64,000 nt of DNA from Burkholderia stabilis. Its GTDB lineage: Bacteria > Pseudomonadota > Gammaproteobacteria > Burkholderiales > Burkholderiaceae. How positions within the stretch are numbered: position 1 is the first letter of the stretch; each line of letters starts with the position of its first letter. Both the position numbers and the translations under genes were made by a program. Below, piece by piece: positions 42,376-51,320 of this stretch. The DNA lies in contig NZ_CP016443.1 in assembly GCF_001742165.1 (NCBI RefSeq), positions 1,488,001 through 1,552,000 of the forward strand, in the 5' to 3' direction. The notes under the pieces were generated by a model, which worked only from the letters and a program-made list of their open reading frames with translations, did not search any database and was not told the DNA's origin.

Positions 42376-43851
42376 TCAGACCGCGATTTCGTCGAACGGC
42401 CACATCGGGCGCGTCAGGTTCGCGTAATCGGCCGCGTTGAAATCGAGGCTTAGCGAACCGGGCGTGTCGCAGTAGTAGATCGCGCGCGCGAGCGGGCCGA
42501 ACAGCGCCTGAAAATGCTGCGTCGACTTTACGACGACGATGGTGCAACGCGGCAGATCGATGCCGAGGTCGGTGAAGCAGCTCGGGCTGTAGGTCTGCTG
42601 GCGTGCCGAGTTGACGACCACGCGCACGCCGTCGATCTCCAGCAGGGCTGTCAGCCCGAGGCCGGGCCCCGGAAACTTGAACGCGTCGTCGTGCTGCGCG
42701 AGCCCGGCTTCGACGGCCAGCACCTTGGCGACCACGTCGAGCGGGCGGCCGGCCCGCGTGCCTGTCTTGCCGCCCAGGCGCACGCAGATCGTTGCGCCCA
42801 CACCCGCATCGCGCGCGAACGTCGCCGCGACCGGGTCCCAGATCATCCCGAGCACTACGCCGCGCAAGCCGCGCTTCAGGATCGCGTCGAGGATGAACGT
42901 CGAATCGGAGCCGGCCCCGCCGCCGGGGTTGTCGGCCGTGTCGGCGATCACGAACGGGCGCCCGGCCGCGTCGGCCGGCGCCGCCGCGATCTCGTCGAGG
43001 ATGCGCTCGATCGGCTGGCGCAGCTCGATCGTCTCGTCGCGCACGGCCACGAAACCGCGCGCAAGCTCGCGCGCATGTTCACGTGCGGCGTCGCGATTGC
43101 CGTCGCTCACCACCAGCACGCCCGCGCCGGTATCCGGAAAGTCTGACCACGGGAAGCCGTGAATCAACGACACCGACAGAATGCCGTTGCGCCCTTCCCG
43201 GTCCATCGCATCCTGGTTGAGTTGCGCCATGCGCGGCTCGGTCGTGAAGAACATGCCGAGCATGGGCACGCGTTCGAAGTGCATCGTTGGCCGGATTTCA
43301 CCGCGCACGGTGCGTTCGGCAAGATCGATCAGGTCGACCGCGCACTCGTCGAAATCGGTATGCGGATAGTGCTTGCAGGCGAGCAGGACATCGCAGTTCT
43401 CGAGCATCGCCGTCGTGACGTTGGCATGCAGGTCCAGCTCGGTGCCGATCACGACGCCGGGCCCGACGAGCGCGCGCGTCTTCGCGAGCAGGTCGCCCTC
43501 GCAGTCGTCATAACCCTGCGCCATCTGCGCGCCGTGCAGCAGATAGAGCACCATGTCGACCGGCTGCGCGGCACGCAGATCGTCGAGAATCTCGTCGCGC
43601 AATGTCTCGTAATCGCGCTGCGCGCACGGCGCGCCGGGTTCGGCGAACGCGAAGATCGACGCGCGCACTTCGTGGCCGCGCGCGCGGGCTTCGCGCACGA
43701 AGGTGCCGTAGCCGACGAGGTCGTCCGCCTTCGCGTCGGGTTCGCCGTTCGTCGGCCGATACAGTGCACGTTCCTCGAACGAATGCAGGCTGGTCGGTAT
43801 CGGTGAAAAACTATTGGTTTCGTGCGCAAGCGCGGCGACGAAAATTCGCAT
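42376..43851 (-). CDS. M81-family metallopeptidase (MlrC-like)
   Basis: This 491-residue protein has the DUF1485/MlrC layout. It begins MRIFVAALAHETNSFSPIPT, with a metal-site His/Glu pair in AHETN. LGTELDLHANVT-type residues and KHYPHTDFDECAVDL lie in the middle, DTADNPGGGAGSDSTFIL around residue 310, and an MlrC C-terminal domain follows. MlrC in sphingomonads cleaves the linearised toxin microcystin. Relatives in Burkholderia have unknown peptide-like substrates. The start follows AGGAACGATC. It lies between the serine-hydrolase and MFS genes. Confidence 0.9.
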   Translation of the reverse strand: MRIFVAALAHETNSFSPIPTSLHSFEERALYRPTNGEPDAKADDLVGYGTFVREARARGHEVRASIFAFAEPGAPCAQRDYETLRDEILDDLRAAQPVDMVLYLLHGAQMAQGYDDCEGDLLAKTRALVGPGVVIGTELDLHANVTTAMLENCDVLLACKHYPHTDFDECAVDLIDLAERTVRGEIRPTMHFERVPMLGMFFTTEPRMAQLNQDAMDREGRNGILSVSLIHGFPWSDFPDTGAGVLVVSDGNRDAAREHARELARGFVAVRDETIELRQPIERILDEIAAAPADAAGRPFVIADTADNPGGGAGSDSTFILDAILKRGLRGVVLGMIWDPVAATFARDAGVGATICVRLGGKTGTRAGRPLDVVAKVLAVEAGLAQHDDAFKFPGPGLGLTALLEIDGVRVVVNSARQQTYSPSCFTDLGIDLPRCTIVVVKSTQHFQALFGPLARAIYYCDTPGSLSLDFNAADYANLTRPMWPFDEIAV

Positions 43852-44040
43852 GATCGTTCCTGAATGGAATTGAAGAGTCGAAAGACGCGGCTGCACCGCC
43901 CGCTTGCGGGCGCGTCAGGCGCAGCCGGTCAGGGCCGTGTCCCGGCAGATTCCGAAAACATCTGCATGACGAAACAACCGGCATGCAGCCGGAACCTGCA
44001 AGGCACGAAAATGACGGCGAAAAACGCGTGCTGGTGCCGC

Positions 44041-45486
44041 TCAATCCTCGCGGCGCAGATAACGCAGGCGCGTGTGGACGCCGTCGGGGCGATCGCCGTC
44101 GCCGCGGAACGACACGAGCGCGAGCCGTCCGTTGATGCCGCACAGCTGCGCGTCGGACGTGCCCGGCGGCGCGAACAGCCCCTCGCCCAGCGGCACGAGG
44201 TCGAGCACGTAGGTCGATGCGCCGTCGAACGCGAACCGGATCTCGCCGGTGCCCACTTCTTCTCCGCTGCTCGGCCACAGCATCGCGCGCCGGCTGTCGG
44301 CGTCCATCTCCGTCCAGTACGCCTCGACTGAAATCCGGTCCGGCCCCGCGACCGACGCGAGGCGCATCGGGTAATGCCGGTAGCCGCCTGCGTAACGCGA
44401 CAGTGGCCGGCGCGGCGTCGCGCGCTCGAACGGCATCACGGGGTCGTGGCCGAGATGCGCGAGCGTCGTCAGCAACACCTGGTCGTGCAACGCGCTGGCG
44501 CCCGGCCCGGTGCCGCCGGTCACGACGACGAGATCGAGTTCCGGGCACACCGCGAAGCTCGACGTCGTGCCGTAGGTCGTGCCGCCGTGCCAGAACACCG
44601 TGACGCCGCTCACCGGCACCTTCCACCAGCCGAGGCAGATCGGCGGAACGCAGGGCCGTTGCAGGTCGAACGTCACCGTCTGCATCGCGGCGATCGTCTC
44701 GGGCGCAAGTATCTGCGTGCCGTCGACCACGCCGCCCGCCAGGTGCATGCGACCGTAGGCCAGCATGTCCTTCACCGTCGAAATGGGCGTCGAGCCGGCG
44801 CCGGCCAGCGACGGCGGCAAAAGGTACGCATGCGTGGCCTGCAGCGCGCCGCTCGTCGCATTCGCGAACACGCCGACCGCGTGATGATGCAGGATCGCCT
44901 GCTCGGCCGACGTGCACGACGCGTTCATGCCGCACGGCCGGAACAGTTCCTCCTCGAGCGCCTGGTTGTACGGCTTGCCGGACAGCACCTCGATCAGCCG
45001 TGCGGCCACGACGAAACCCGGGTTCGAGTAATGAATCGTCTCGCCCGGCGAGAACAGCGTGCCGAAACCGGACAGGCGCGCCACGTATTCGCGCGTCGCA
45101 TCCGGGCCGGAATCGGTCATCGGGCTGAAGGAATCGGCATCGATGCCGTTCGTGTGATTGAGCAGGTGGCGCACGCGAATGCGCTGCGCGTGCGCCGCGT
45201 CGGCCAGCGCAAACGACGGCAAATGCCGGACGACAGGATCGTCGAGACCGATCCGGCCGGCTTCGACATGGCGCATCAGCAGGTGCGTCGTCAGCACCTT
45301 GGTGATCGAACCGATCTGGAAGCGTGTGTCGACGGTCATCGGCGCGCCGGTGTTCAGGTTCGCGATGCCGCTCGCCAGTTCGATCTGCTCGCCGCGATGC
45401 CAGACGCCGGCGACGTAGCCAGCGGTGGCCGGGCCGTCCACCGCCTTCGACAGCAGGTTGCCGAGCTGGTCCTTCAGGATTTGCAT
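44041..45486 (-). CDS. serine beta-lactamase-family hydrolase (class C/EstB-like)
   Basis: This is a 481-residue penicillin-binding-protein-like hydrolase. The catalytic S-x-x-K is in QIGSITKVLTTHL (about residue 65), Y-x-N is HYSNPGFVVAARL, and the third motif position reads WHGGTTYG. A C-terminal beta domain follows from about residue 340. There is no signal peptide, so it acts in the cytoplasm, probably as an esterase or D-aminopeptidase rather than in resistance. The start follows GGAG. It is the first gene of a likely operon with the M81 peptidase and MFS genes, fitting uptake and cleavage of a peptide-like compound. Confidence 0.88.
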   Translation of the reverse strand: MQILKDQLGNLLSKAVDGPATAGYVAGVWHRGEQIELASGIANLNTGAPMTVDTRFQIGSITKVLTTHLLMRHVEAGRIGLDDPVVRHLPSFALADAAHAQRIRVRHLLNHTNGIDADSFSPMTDSGPDATREYVARLSGFGTLFSPGETIHYSNPGFVVAARLIEVLSGKPYNQALEEELFRPCGMNASCTSAEQAILHHHAVGVFANATSGALQATHAYLLPPSLAGAGSTPISTVKDMLAYGRMHLAGGVVDGTQILAPETIAAMQTVTFDLQRPCVPPICLGWWKVPVSGVTVFWHGGTTYGTTSSFAVCPELDLVVVTGGTGPGASALHDQVLLTTLAHLGHDPVMPFERATPRRPLSRYAGGYRHYPMRLASVAGPDRISVEAYWTEMDADSRRAMLWPSSGEEVGTGEIRFAFDGASTYVLDLVPLGEGLFAPPGTSDAQLCGINGRLALVSFRGDGDRPDGVHTRLRYLRRED

Positions 45487-45836
45487 GACCGCACTCCATG
45501 ATGAGAAAGTGGGCGTTGCCGCGCGCCGAAAGCGAAACCGGCCGCATGAACGCAAGCCGTCAATGTAGTGGCGTTTCGCCGGGCAACCTTTTGCGATCGG
45601 CCGGGATGCTTTTGCGCGCGTCTGCCGTTATCGTGTACGCCATCATGCAGGCCGTTCGCGGTCGCCGTCCGCGGCACGGAAACCGGCGCGGACGCGCGCG
45701 ACAATCCCGCGGCGGCAAGCGAAAGCAGGCCGGCACCGCGTCCGCTATCGTACGAGGTCCACGGGCACGCAACACCGTCGGCTGTCACGCGACGCGCGCG
45801 GCCGCCCTTCTCGACATACCGAACCAGGGAATACCC
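45487..45836. other. 350-bp intergenic region between divergent hydrolase genes
   Basis: This region separates the serine hydrolase (minus) from the alpha/beta hydrolase (plus). The plus-strand frame of the latter extends upstream through it, but the Arg-rich extension has no ribosome site and no similarity to the enzyme. I see no strong promoter pair or structured element. Confidence 0.35.
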
Positions 45837-47021
45837 ATGCGCAAATGGCTTCCGACCTTCCTGAGCCGAGACTGGGCGGGCCTGCCCATCGCGCTTTCGA
45901 TCGCGCTTGCAGGTGGCTGCCTCGTCCATGCAGGCCGCCATCTGACGGGCTACATGCTGCTCGGCGCGGCCGTCGTGCTCGCGGCCGGCTCGCTCTACCA
46001 CCTCGCGTTTCTCGCCCGCGTGCGCGCGGCCTGCCCGCCGCCGGGAATACGCGTGGAGGTGAACGGCCATCGCATCCACGTGCTCGCCGAAGGGCACGCG
46101 GGCGACCTGCCGCCGGTCGTCTGGATACCGGGCGCGCATATGGGCGGCCTCGTCCTCCATCACCTGCATCAGGCGCTGCGCGGCGAGACGCGCTCGATCC
46201 TGATCGACCGGCCCGGAAGCGGCTGGAGCGATGCCGGCCCGTATCCGCGTTCGACCGCGCTGGAAGTGGAGGAAGTCGTGGAGGCGCTCACGCGCGCGGG
46301 CGAGCGCGGGCCATTCGTGTTCGTCGGGCATTCGTTCGGCGGCCTGCTCGTCGCGAACCTCGCGCGCCGCCATCCGCATCTCGTGCGCGGGATCGTGCTG
46401 CTCGACGCGACGCATCCCGACTTCTTCAACTACGCGCCGAGCAGCATGCGCCCCACCCCGATGATCGTCGCCGGCAATCTCGTCGGGCTGCTGCATCTGT
46501 TCGGCATCCACATCGATCTCGTCAGCGTGCTGGGGCGCCGGCAGCCCGCGATCAGACGGTTGCTCGATCTCGTGCAGAAGCGGCTGGCCGATGCGATCGA
46601 GATGGGGGTCGAACGCATCGAGATGCATGCGCGCGCAGGATTCAGTTCCGCGTCGAGCCTCGCCGAGCTGAGCGTCGCAGGCAGTGCGCGCGCCGGGTTC
46701 GACATGCTGGTTCACGACGGCGAGCTGGGCGACCTGCCGGTGTTCGTCGTCACGCCGCGCGATGCGTCGGAAATGCGGCCCGCGCCGGAAGCGGACGCAC
46801 GCAAGCTGTATCGGCGCATGGGCGTGGACGAAGCCGGCTTCGAGCGCCACCTCGCGCTGATGGGCGCATTTCGCCAGCGCTACCTGGCGACGTCGTCGCA
46901 AAGCGAGTTGATCCATGCGCCGGCCGGCGACGGGCACAACTTCCCGTACGAATCGCCTGCGTTCGTGGTTCAGGTCGTGACGCGCATGCTGCGCGAGCGC
47001 GTGCGCACGTACGCGGACTGA
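45837..47021 (+). CDS. membrane-anchored alpha/beta hydrolase
   Basis: This 394-residue protein has two hydrophobic N-terminal segments (about residues 16-35 and 38-60) that anchor it in the membrane. The hydrolase domain has VVWIPGAHMGG as oxyanion region, nucleophile elbow FVGHSFGGLLVA, acid in VLLDATHPDF or later, and catalytic His in AGDGHNFPYESP. Substrates are likely esters or lactones. The start at 45837 has AGGGA upstream. It is convergent with an AraC gene, 15 bp away. Confidence 0.87.
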   Translation: MRKWLPTFLSRDWAGLPIALSIALAGGCLVHAGRHLTGYMLLGAAVVLAAGSLYHLAFLARVRAACPPPGIRVEVNGHRIHVLAEGHAGDLPPVVWIPGAHMGGLVLHHLHQALRGETRSILIDRPGSGWSDAGPYPRSTALEVEEVVEALTRAGERGPFVFVGHSFGGLLVANLARRHPHLVRGIVLLDATHPDFFNYAPSSMRPTPMIVAGNLVGLLHLFGIHIDLVSVLGRRQPAIRRLLDLVQKRLADAIEMGVERIEMHARAGFSSASSLAELSVAGSARAGFDMLVHDGELGDLPVFVVTPRDASEMRPAPEADARKLYRRMGVDEAGFERHLALMGAFRQRYLATSSQSELIHAPAGDGHNFPYESPAFVVQVVTRMLRERVRTYAD

Positions 47022-47036
47022 CACGCACCGCAACGC

Positions 47037-48110
47037 TCAATCGTCGCCCGTGTCGAGGACGGTTCCGGGCACGCCGCTACGCGCGCGCAATGCGCGCGGC
47101 GACATGCCGAAACGTTTCTGGATCGCGACGGAGAAGCTGCTCGGATGGTTGTAGCCCACCGCGTAGGCAACATCCGTGACCGGCACGCCCGGCTCGCTCA
47201 ACAACCGCAGCGCCTGCTGCATGCGCAGTTCGTGCGCATACTCGTGCACGCTCTTGCCGAGCAGCGCGCGGAAACCCGCGCACAGGCTGCTGCGGCTCAG
47301 GCCGACCTGCTGCGACAGCACGTCGAGCGACGGCGGCGACACGAAGTGCTCCTGCAACACGACCTGCGCTTTCGACACCGCGCGCCGCGTCATGCGGCTC
47401 ACGCTACCGTTGAGCGCATCGGTATCCGCGTGGCGCGTGCCTTCGGATACCGTATCGACCGCGCGCGCGACGATCTCGAGGCTGCGCGCCTGCAGATAGA
47501 TCGAGCGGCTGCGGCCGTCGAGCGGGCAATCGCCGATGTCGCGCAGGCACTCGACCAGCGCCGGCGGGATCGGCGTCGCATACATGAACGATTCGCGCAG
47601 CGTGCCTTCGACGAAATGCCGCAGCGGCGCCGGCAGCGCATCCTCGGCGCCGGCGTAGAGCGCGCCGAGCACGCTGCGATGCATGTAGAGGCTCGTCACC
47701 TGATGATGGCCGCGCTCGATCACGTCGCCGGCGGGCATGCCGTCGGGTTCCGCGACCAGCACCATCGTCGGGCCGTCGAGATTGACCTCGCGCCCGGCCA
47801 CCGAATACGACGCCGACCCGCATCGGCCGATGCGGATGCGCAACGCGTTCTCGCCGCGCGTGCGCCGCCGCACGACGCCCGCGAAGCTGACGTCCACATC
47901 GGTCATCCAGAAGGCCGGTGACTGCGCATGGAATTCGGTTTGCCCGCTCGCATACGCGTTCGCGTATTCGACGCGATAGTGATGCCCGTTGCCGATCTGC
48001 CGGACCGTCGTGGACGGGAAGTCGGGCACGGAAAGGTCGCCGGGCGGCACCGCCAGGTCGCGGCTCAGCGAGTCGTAGTCGAGGTACGGCGAATACAGGT
48101 TCTGCAACAT
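47037..48110 (-). CDS. AraC-family transcriptional regulator
   Basis: This 357-residue AraC regulator has an N-terminal sensor region of about 240 residues and a C-terminal double HTH: LDVLSQQVGLSRSSLCAGFR and VTDVAYAVGYNHPSSFSVAI, then KRFGMSPRALR. The start is set at 48110 (MLQNLYSPY). It follows fptX on the same strand after 167 bp. PchR, the pyochelin-responsive AraC activator, would be an attractive identity, but in known Burkholderia clusters pchR lies on the other side. I leave it unnamed. It may instead regulate the neighbouring hydrolase gene. Confidence 0.85.
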   Translation of the reverse strand: MLQNLYSPYLDYDSLSRDLAVPPGDLSVPDFPSTTVRQIGNGHHYRVEYANAYASGQTEFHAQSPAFWMTDVDVSFAGVVRRRTRGENALRIRIGRCGSASYSVAGREVNLDGPTMVLVAEPDGMPAGDVIERGHHQVTSLYMHRSVLGALYAGAEDALPAPLRHFVEGTLRESFMYATPIPPALVECLRDIGDCPLDGRSRSIYLQARSLEIVARAVDTVSEGTRHADTDALNGSVSRMTRRAVSKAQVVLQEHFVSPPSLDVLSQQVGLSRSSLCAGFRALLGKSVHEYAHELRMQQALRLLSEPGVPVTDVAYAVGYNHPSSFSVAIQKRFGMSPRALRARSGVPGTVLDTGDD

Positions 48111-48276
48111 CGGCGCGGCGCTCCGGTGGCCTTCCCGGGTCCGCGCGGGGCCCGGGCTTCTCACGATCGAGACAAGCCGTCTTTATATCAAGCCGGAAAC
48201 ACCGCGCAAAAGATGTGTTTACCCCTGACCGCCGCGTCCGGACGCGCGCGCCGGACGTCGTCCCGCCCCCGCGACG

Positions 48277-49521
48277 CTACGCCAGCACGTCGTCGGCCTT
48301 CACCGCATACGCCGACTCGCGCCGCTTCAGCCGCATCGCGATCAGCGCCGCGAGCACCGCCAGCGCGGCGCCTGCGAGAAAGCCGCCCGTATAGCCGACT
48401 TTCGCGGTGAGCGACAGGATCGTCGACGAGGCGATCAGCTCGCCGAGATCGCGCGTGCTCTGCACCGCCGTCACGTCGGTGCCGGCCTGGTCGCTGCCGC
48501 CCGCGAAGCGCATGCCGGCCGTCATGATCGACACGGACGTGATGCCCGTCGACAGCGAGCCGAGCACCGTGCACAGCCACGCCCACGACGGCGACGCGGG
48601 CAACCACCCGCCCGCCTGCGCGAACCACAGCAGCGCCGCCGCGCCTGCGCAGCTCACGCCAGCCGTAAACGCGCGCCACAGGCCGAGCCGCCTCACGAGC
48701 CACGCGCCGCCGCCGCACCCGAGCACGACCGTCACGATGCCGCCGGCCATCCCGAGCTTGCCGATCGCGTCGAGCGTCCAGCCCGCGTCGTTGAGGAACA
48801 GCTTCGACAGACCGAAACCCGAGACGGCCGTCATCGCCGACAGCAACGCGAGCGACAGCAGCGACCACGAGCGCGGCCGCTTCGCAAAACGCACGAGGCT
48901 TGCGTCGTGCAGCGGCTTCGCACGCGCGCGGTCCGCATCGCGCGGCAGCACCCACAGCACGCAGATCAGGCTCGCGAGCGGCACGACGGCCAGCGCGAGA
49001 AACGCGGCCTGCTGGCCGAACAGGCCGATCAGCGTCAACGTGCCGGCGCCGCCGCCGAAAAAGCCGATCATCACGCCCGCGATCTGGATCGCATTGATCT
49101 TCGCGAGCGTGTCGCCGCTGAAATGCTCGGCGGCCATCCCGTCGTTCGCGATGTCCTGCGTCGCGCTCGCGAGCGACGCGACGGCCAGCAGGCCGACCGC
49201 CCAGCCCGCCGTCGCGACGCTCATGCCGATCTGCGCGAGGCTCGCGAGACACAGCACGACGAGCGTCTGCATCGGCAGCATCCAGCTGCGCCGCCGGCCG
49301 ATACGCGGCGACCAGCGGTTGTCGACGACGGGCGCCCACAGGAATTTCACGACCCAAGGCAGCCCGACGAGCGGCAGGAACGCGAGTGCGTGAAGCGGCG
49401 CGCCGTCGTGGCGCAGCAGTGTCGGCATCGCGTCCATCGCGATGCCGATCGGGATTCCCTGTGACAGGTAAAGCAGCGTGATCGTGATGACCAGGCGGCG
49501 ATGTTCGAGCAAATCGCGCAT
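48277..49521 (-). CDS. fptX: FptX/RhtX-family ferric-pyochelin inner-membrane permease
   Basis: This is a 414-residue, 12-helix MFS protein of the RhtX/FptX siderophore-importer group. Characteristic segments are LYLSQGIPIGIAMDAMPTLL, GLPWVVKFLWAPVVDNRWSP, ATQDIANDGMAAEHFSGD and RDLGELIASSTILSL. It carries ferric pyochelin (or its product) across the inner membrane after FptA. The ATG at 49521 follows CTGGAGACTTCG; an ATG at 49539 is possible but lacks a ribosome site. It is the last gene of the fptA operon, 22 bp after the PepSY gene. Its C-terminus resembles the relic at 35122-35214. Confidence 0.93.
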   Translation of the reverse strand: MRDLLEHRRLVITITLLYLSQGIPIGIAMDAMPTLLRHDGAPLHALAFLPLVGLPWVVKFLWAPVVDNRWSPRIGRRRSWMLPMQTLVVLCLASLAQIGMSVATAGWAVGLLAVASLASATQDIANDGMAAEHFSGDTLAKINAIQIAGVMIGFFGGGAGTLTLIGLFGQQAAFLALAVVPLASLICVLWVLPRDADRARAKPLHDASLVRFAKRPRSWSLLSLALLSAMTAVSGFGLSKLFLNDAGWTLDAIGKLGMAGGIVTVVLGCGGGAWLVRRLGLWRAFTAGVSCAGAAALLWFAQAGGWLPASPSWAWLCTVLGSLSTGITSVSIMTAGMRFAGGSDQAGTDVTAVQSTRDLGELIASSTILSLTAKVGYTGGFLAGAALAVLAALIAMRLKRRESAYAVKADDVLA

Positions 49522-49543
49522 CGAAGTCTCCAGTTGCATGAGG

Positions 49544-51055
49544 TTAAAAAGGTTCGGCGCCGGCCGGCATGCGCGCAGGCCGCACGGCATCGCGGCGCGG
49601 GCGTCGCGCCGCACGCAGCAGCAACGCGCCGAAAGCGACGAGCGCCGCGTCGATCGGCCAGTAGACGGGCTCGCCCACGCCGAGCAGTGCGATCGCGCAG
49701 TGCGCGGCGCCCGCCAGCCCGTATGCCGCGCCGGCCGCCCGCATCAGCACGCGCAGCCATGCCGCGCGATCGGCGACGCCGGCCGCGAGCGCGAGCGCGC
49801 CGCCCCACACGGCCCAGAACAGCATCGCGAGCGCATGGTCGACGCGCGCGCCGTCCGGCAATACGCGCCCGGCGAACAGCAGCACGCCGCCCGCGAGCAC
49901 GAGCCCGCCGCAGATGCCGACCGCGAGCGCGGCCAGCACGTTCGCCGAGCGGTCGCGTTGCGCACGCCGCCGCTCGATCCACAGATGCAGCCCGGTCGCA
50001 CACAGCGCGCACGCGGCGAGCCCCATCAGGAAATGCAGGACGCGCAGCACGCCGCCCATCGCGCCGACCCAGCCGTATTGCGCGAAATGCAGCGGCTGCA
50101 CCGCGATGAACGCGCGCAGCCAGAAGCCGCGGCCGCGCGACGTGACATCCGTCAGCCAGCGCCCGTCCGCCGCGCGATACAGGTGACGCTCGAACAGCGC
50201 CGTGCTCGGCAGGCCGGCGGTCGTGCCGGCAATTTCAACGCTTGCATTCGCGTCGCCCCAGCCGTGCAGCACGACCGCTTCGCGCCGGAAATCCGGCTTG
50301 CGCGCCGCGTCGCGCCGCAACAGCGCGTCGAGATCCGGCGCGCGCTGCCACGGGCCGCCGGCCGTGGCGGGCGGCGGCCCGCCGAGCAATTCGGCGAACG
50401 CGCGCTGCGGCTGCCCCGGATACGCGACGCCCGCGAGCGACACCGTGCCGAGCGCGCCGAGCCCCGACAACGCGCCGGTAAACGCGAACAGCACGAGCCA
50501 CGGCGAACCCCACAGGCCGATCCAGCCGTGCAGGTCGAACAGCGCGGCACGCAACCCGCTGCCGCGCCGGATACGCGCCGCATCGGGCCAGCGCCGACGA
50601 TGCACGATCAGGCCCGCTACGATGAGCACGAGCAGCACGATCCCCCACAGGCTGACGAAGATGCGCCCGGGAAACCCGGCGAACAGCGTCTTGTGCAGCG
50701 TGACGAGCAACGCCGCGCGCCCGCTGTCGGCCAGCGGCTCGCCCGTCGCCGGGTCGAGCGCCAGCGTGCACGCCTGCCGCGCATCGCAGAAGCGGATCGC
50801 CGGATCGTCCGGCTGCGGCAGCACGATGCGCGCGTCGCGCAGCGGCACGCCGAGCGCCGCCGCACGCGCGACGAGCGCATCGAGCGGCAGCGACGGCGCG
50901 GCGACGGCCACCGGCGGCGGCCGCCACCAGCCCTGCATCGAGTCGCTGGCGAGACTCCACACGCCGCTGAACAGCACGACGAACAGCACCACGCCGAACA
51001 GCGCGCCCGCGCCGCGATGCAGCGCGCGCCAGCGCGAGCGCAACGAAGCATCCAT
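49544..51055 (-). CDS. PepSY-domain membrane protein (putative ferric-siderophore reductase)
   Basis: This is a 503-residue protein with four or more transmembrane helices and PepSY-type extracytoplasmic segments: WRALHRGAGALFGVVLFVVL at the start, YDLHGW-like LFDLHGWIGLWGSPWLVLF, and a C-terminal multi-helix part. Proteins of this kind accompany siderophore receptors and are proposed to reduce the ferric complex in the periplasm. Conserved His residues in the helices could bind heme. The start at 51055 follows GGAGGGCGCTGAC. The stop of the small upstream gene is only one base away. Confidence 0.88.
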   Translation of the reverse strand: MDASLRSRWRALHRGAGALFGVVLFVVLFSGVWSLASDSMQGWWRPPPVAVAAPSLPLDALVARAAALGVPLRDARIVLPQPDDPAIRFCDARQACTLALDPATGEPLADSGRAALLVTLHKTLFAGFPGRIFVSLWGIVLLVLIVAGLIVHRRRWPDAARIRRGSGLRAALFDLHGWIGLWGSPWLVLFAFTGALSGLGALGTVSLAGVAYPGQPQRAFAELLGGPPPATAGGPWQRAPDLDALLRRDAARKPDFRREAVVLHGWGDANASVEIAGTTAGLPSTALFERHLYRAADGRWLTDVTSRGRGFWLRAFIAVQPLHFAQYGWVGAMGGVLRVLHFLMGLAACALCATGLHLWIERRRAQRDRSANVLAALAVGICGGLVLAGGVLLFAGRVLPDGARVDHALAMLFWAVWGGALALAAGVADRAAWLRVLMRAAGAAYGLAGAAHCAIALLGVGEPVYWPIDAALVAFGALLLRAARRPRRDAVRPARMPAGAEPF

Positions 51056-51056
51056 G

Positions 51057-51320
51057 TCAGCGCCCTCCCCAGAACACCGCGCACGGCACGAGCACCGCGA
51101 GCCATCCGGCGGCACGCCACGCGGCCTGCCGCCGACCGGGCGCGACCAGCACCCACAGCAGCGCGGCGACGCTCGCGACGAGCGTCAGCAGCACGGCCGC
51201 ATAGAGCCGGTTCAGCCCGTCGGCCGGGTAATGACGGGCCAGCGTGAGCGCGAGCGCAACCGCGCCCGGCAGCACGCCGGTGATCGCGATCGCGGCCCGC
51301 GCGCCCCAGCCGCCGGCCAT
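51057..51320 (-). CDS. small inner-membrane protein of the fptA operon (87 aa)
   Basis: This 87-residue protein has two or three hydrophobic helices (ARAAIAITGVLPGAVALAL, LYAAVLLTLVASVAALLWVL, AAGWLAVLVPCAVFW). Similar small proteins, annotated as iron-uptake or DUF3649-like, often sit between a TonB receptor and a PepSY protein. The start overlaps the fptA stop (TGATG) and the stop abuts the PepSY start, so it is translationally coupled on both sides. Confidence 0.75.
   Translation of the reverse strand: MAGGWGARAAIAITGVLPGAVALALTLARHYPADGLNRLYAAVLLTLVASVAALLWVLVAPGRRQAAWRAAGWLAVLVPCAVFWGGR

Noticed and set aside
44041..45486. Antibiotic-resistance beta-lactamase
   Set aside because: The protein lacks a signal peptide and sits with an M81 peptidase and MFS gene. 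The serine-hydrolase fold is shared with many esterases and peptidases, so a resistance role is not supported.
47037..48110. Identity as PchR, the pyochelin-responsive regulator
   Set aside because: The AraC fold is clear, but the position (beyond fptX, next to an unrelated hydrolase) does not match known pchR placement and I cannot recognise PchR-specific residues, so no symbol is given.
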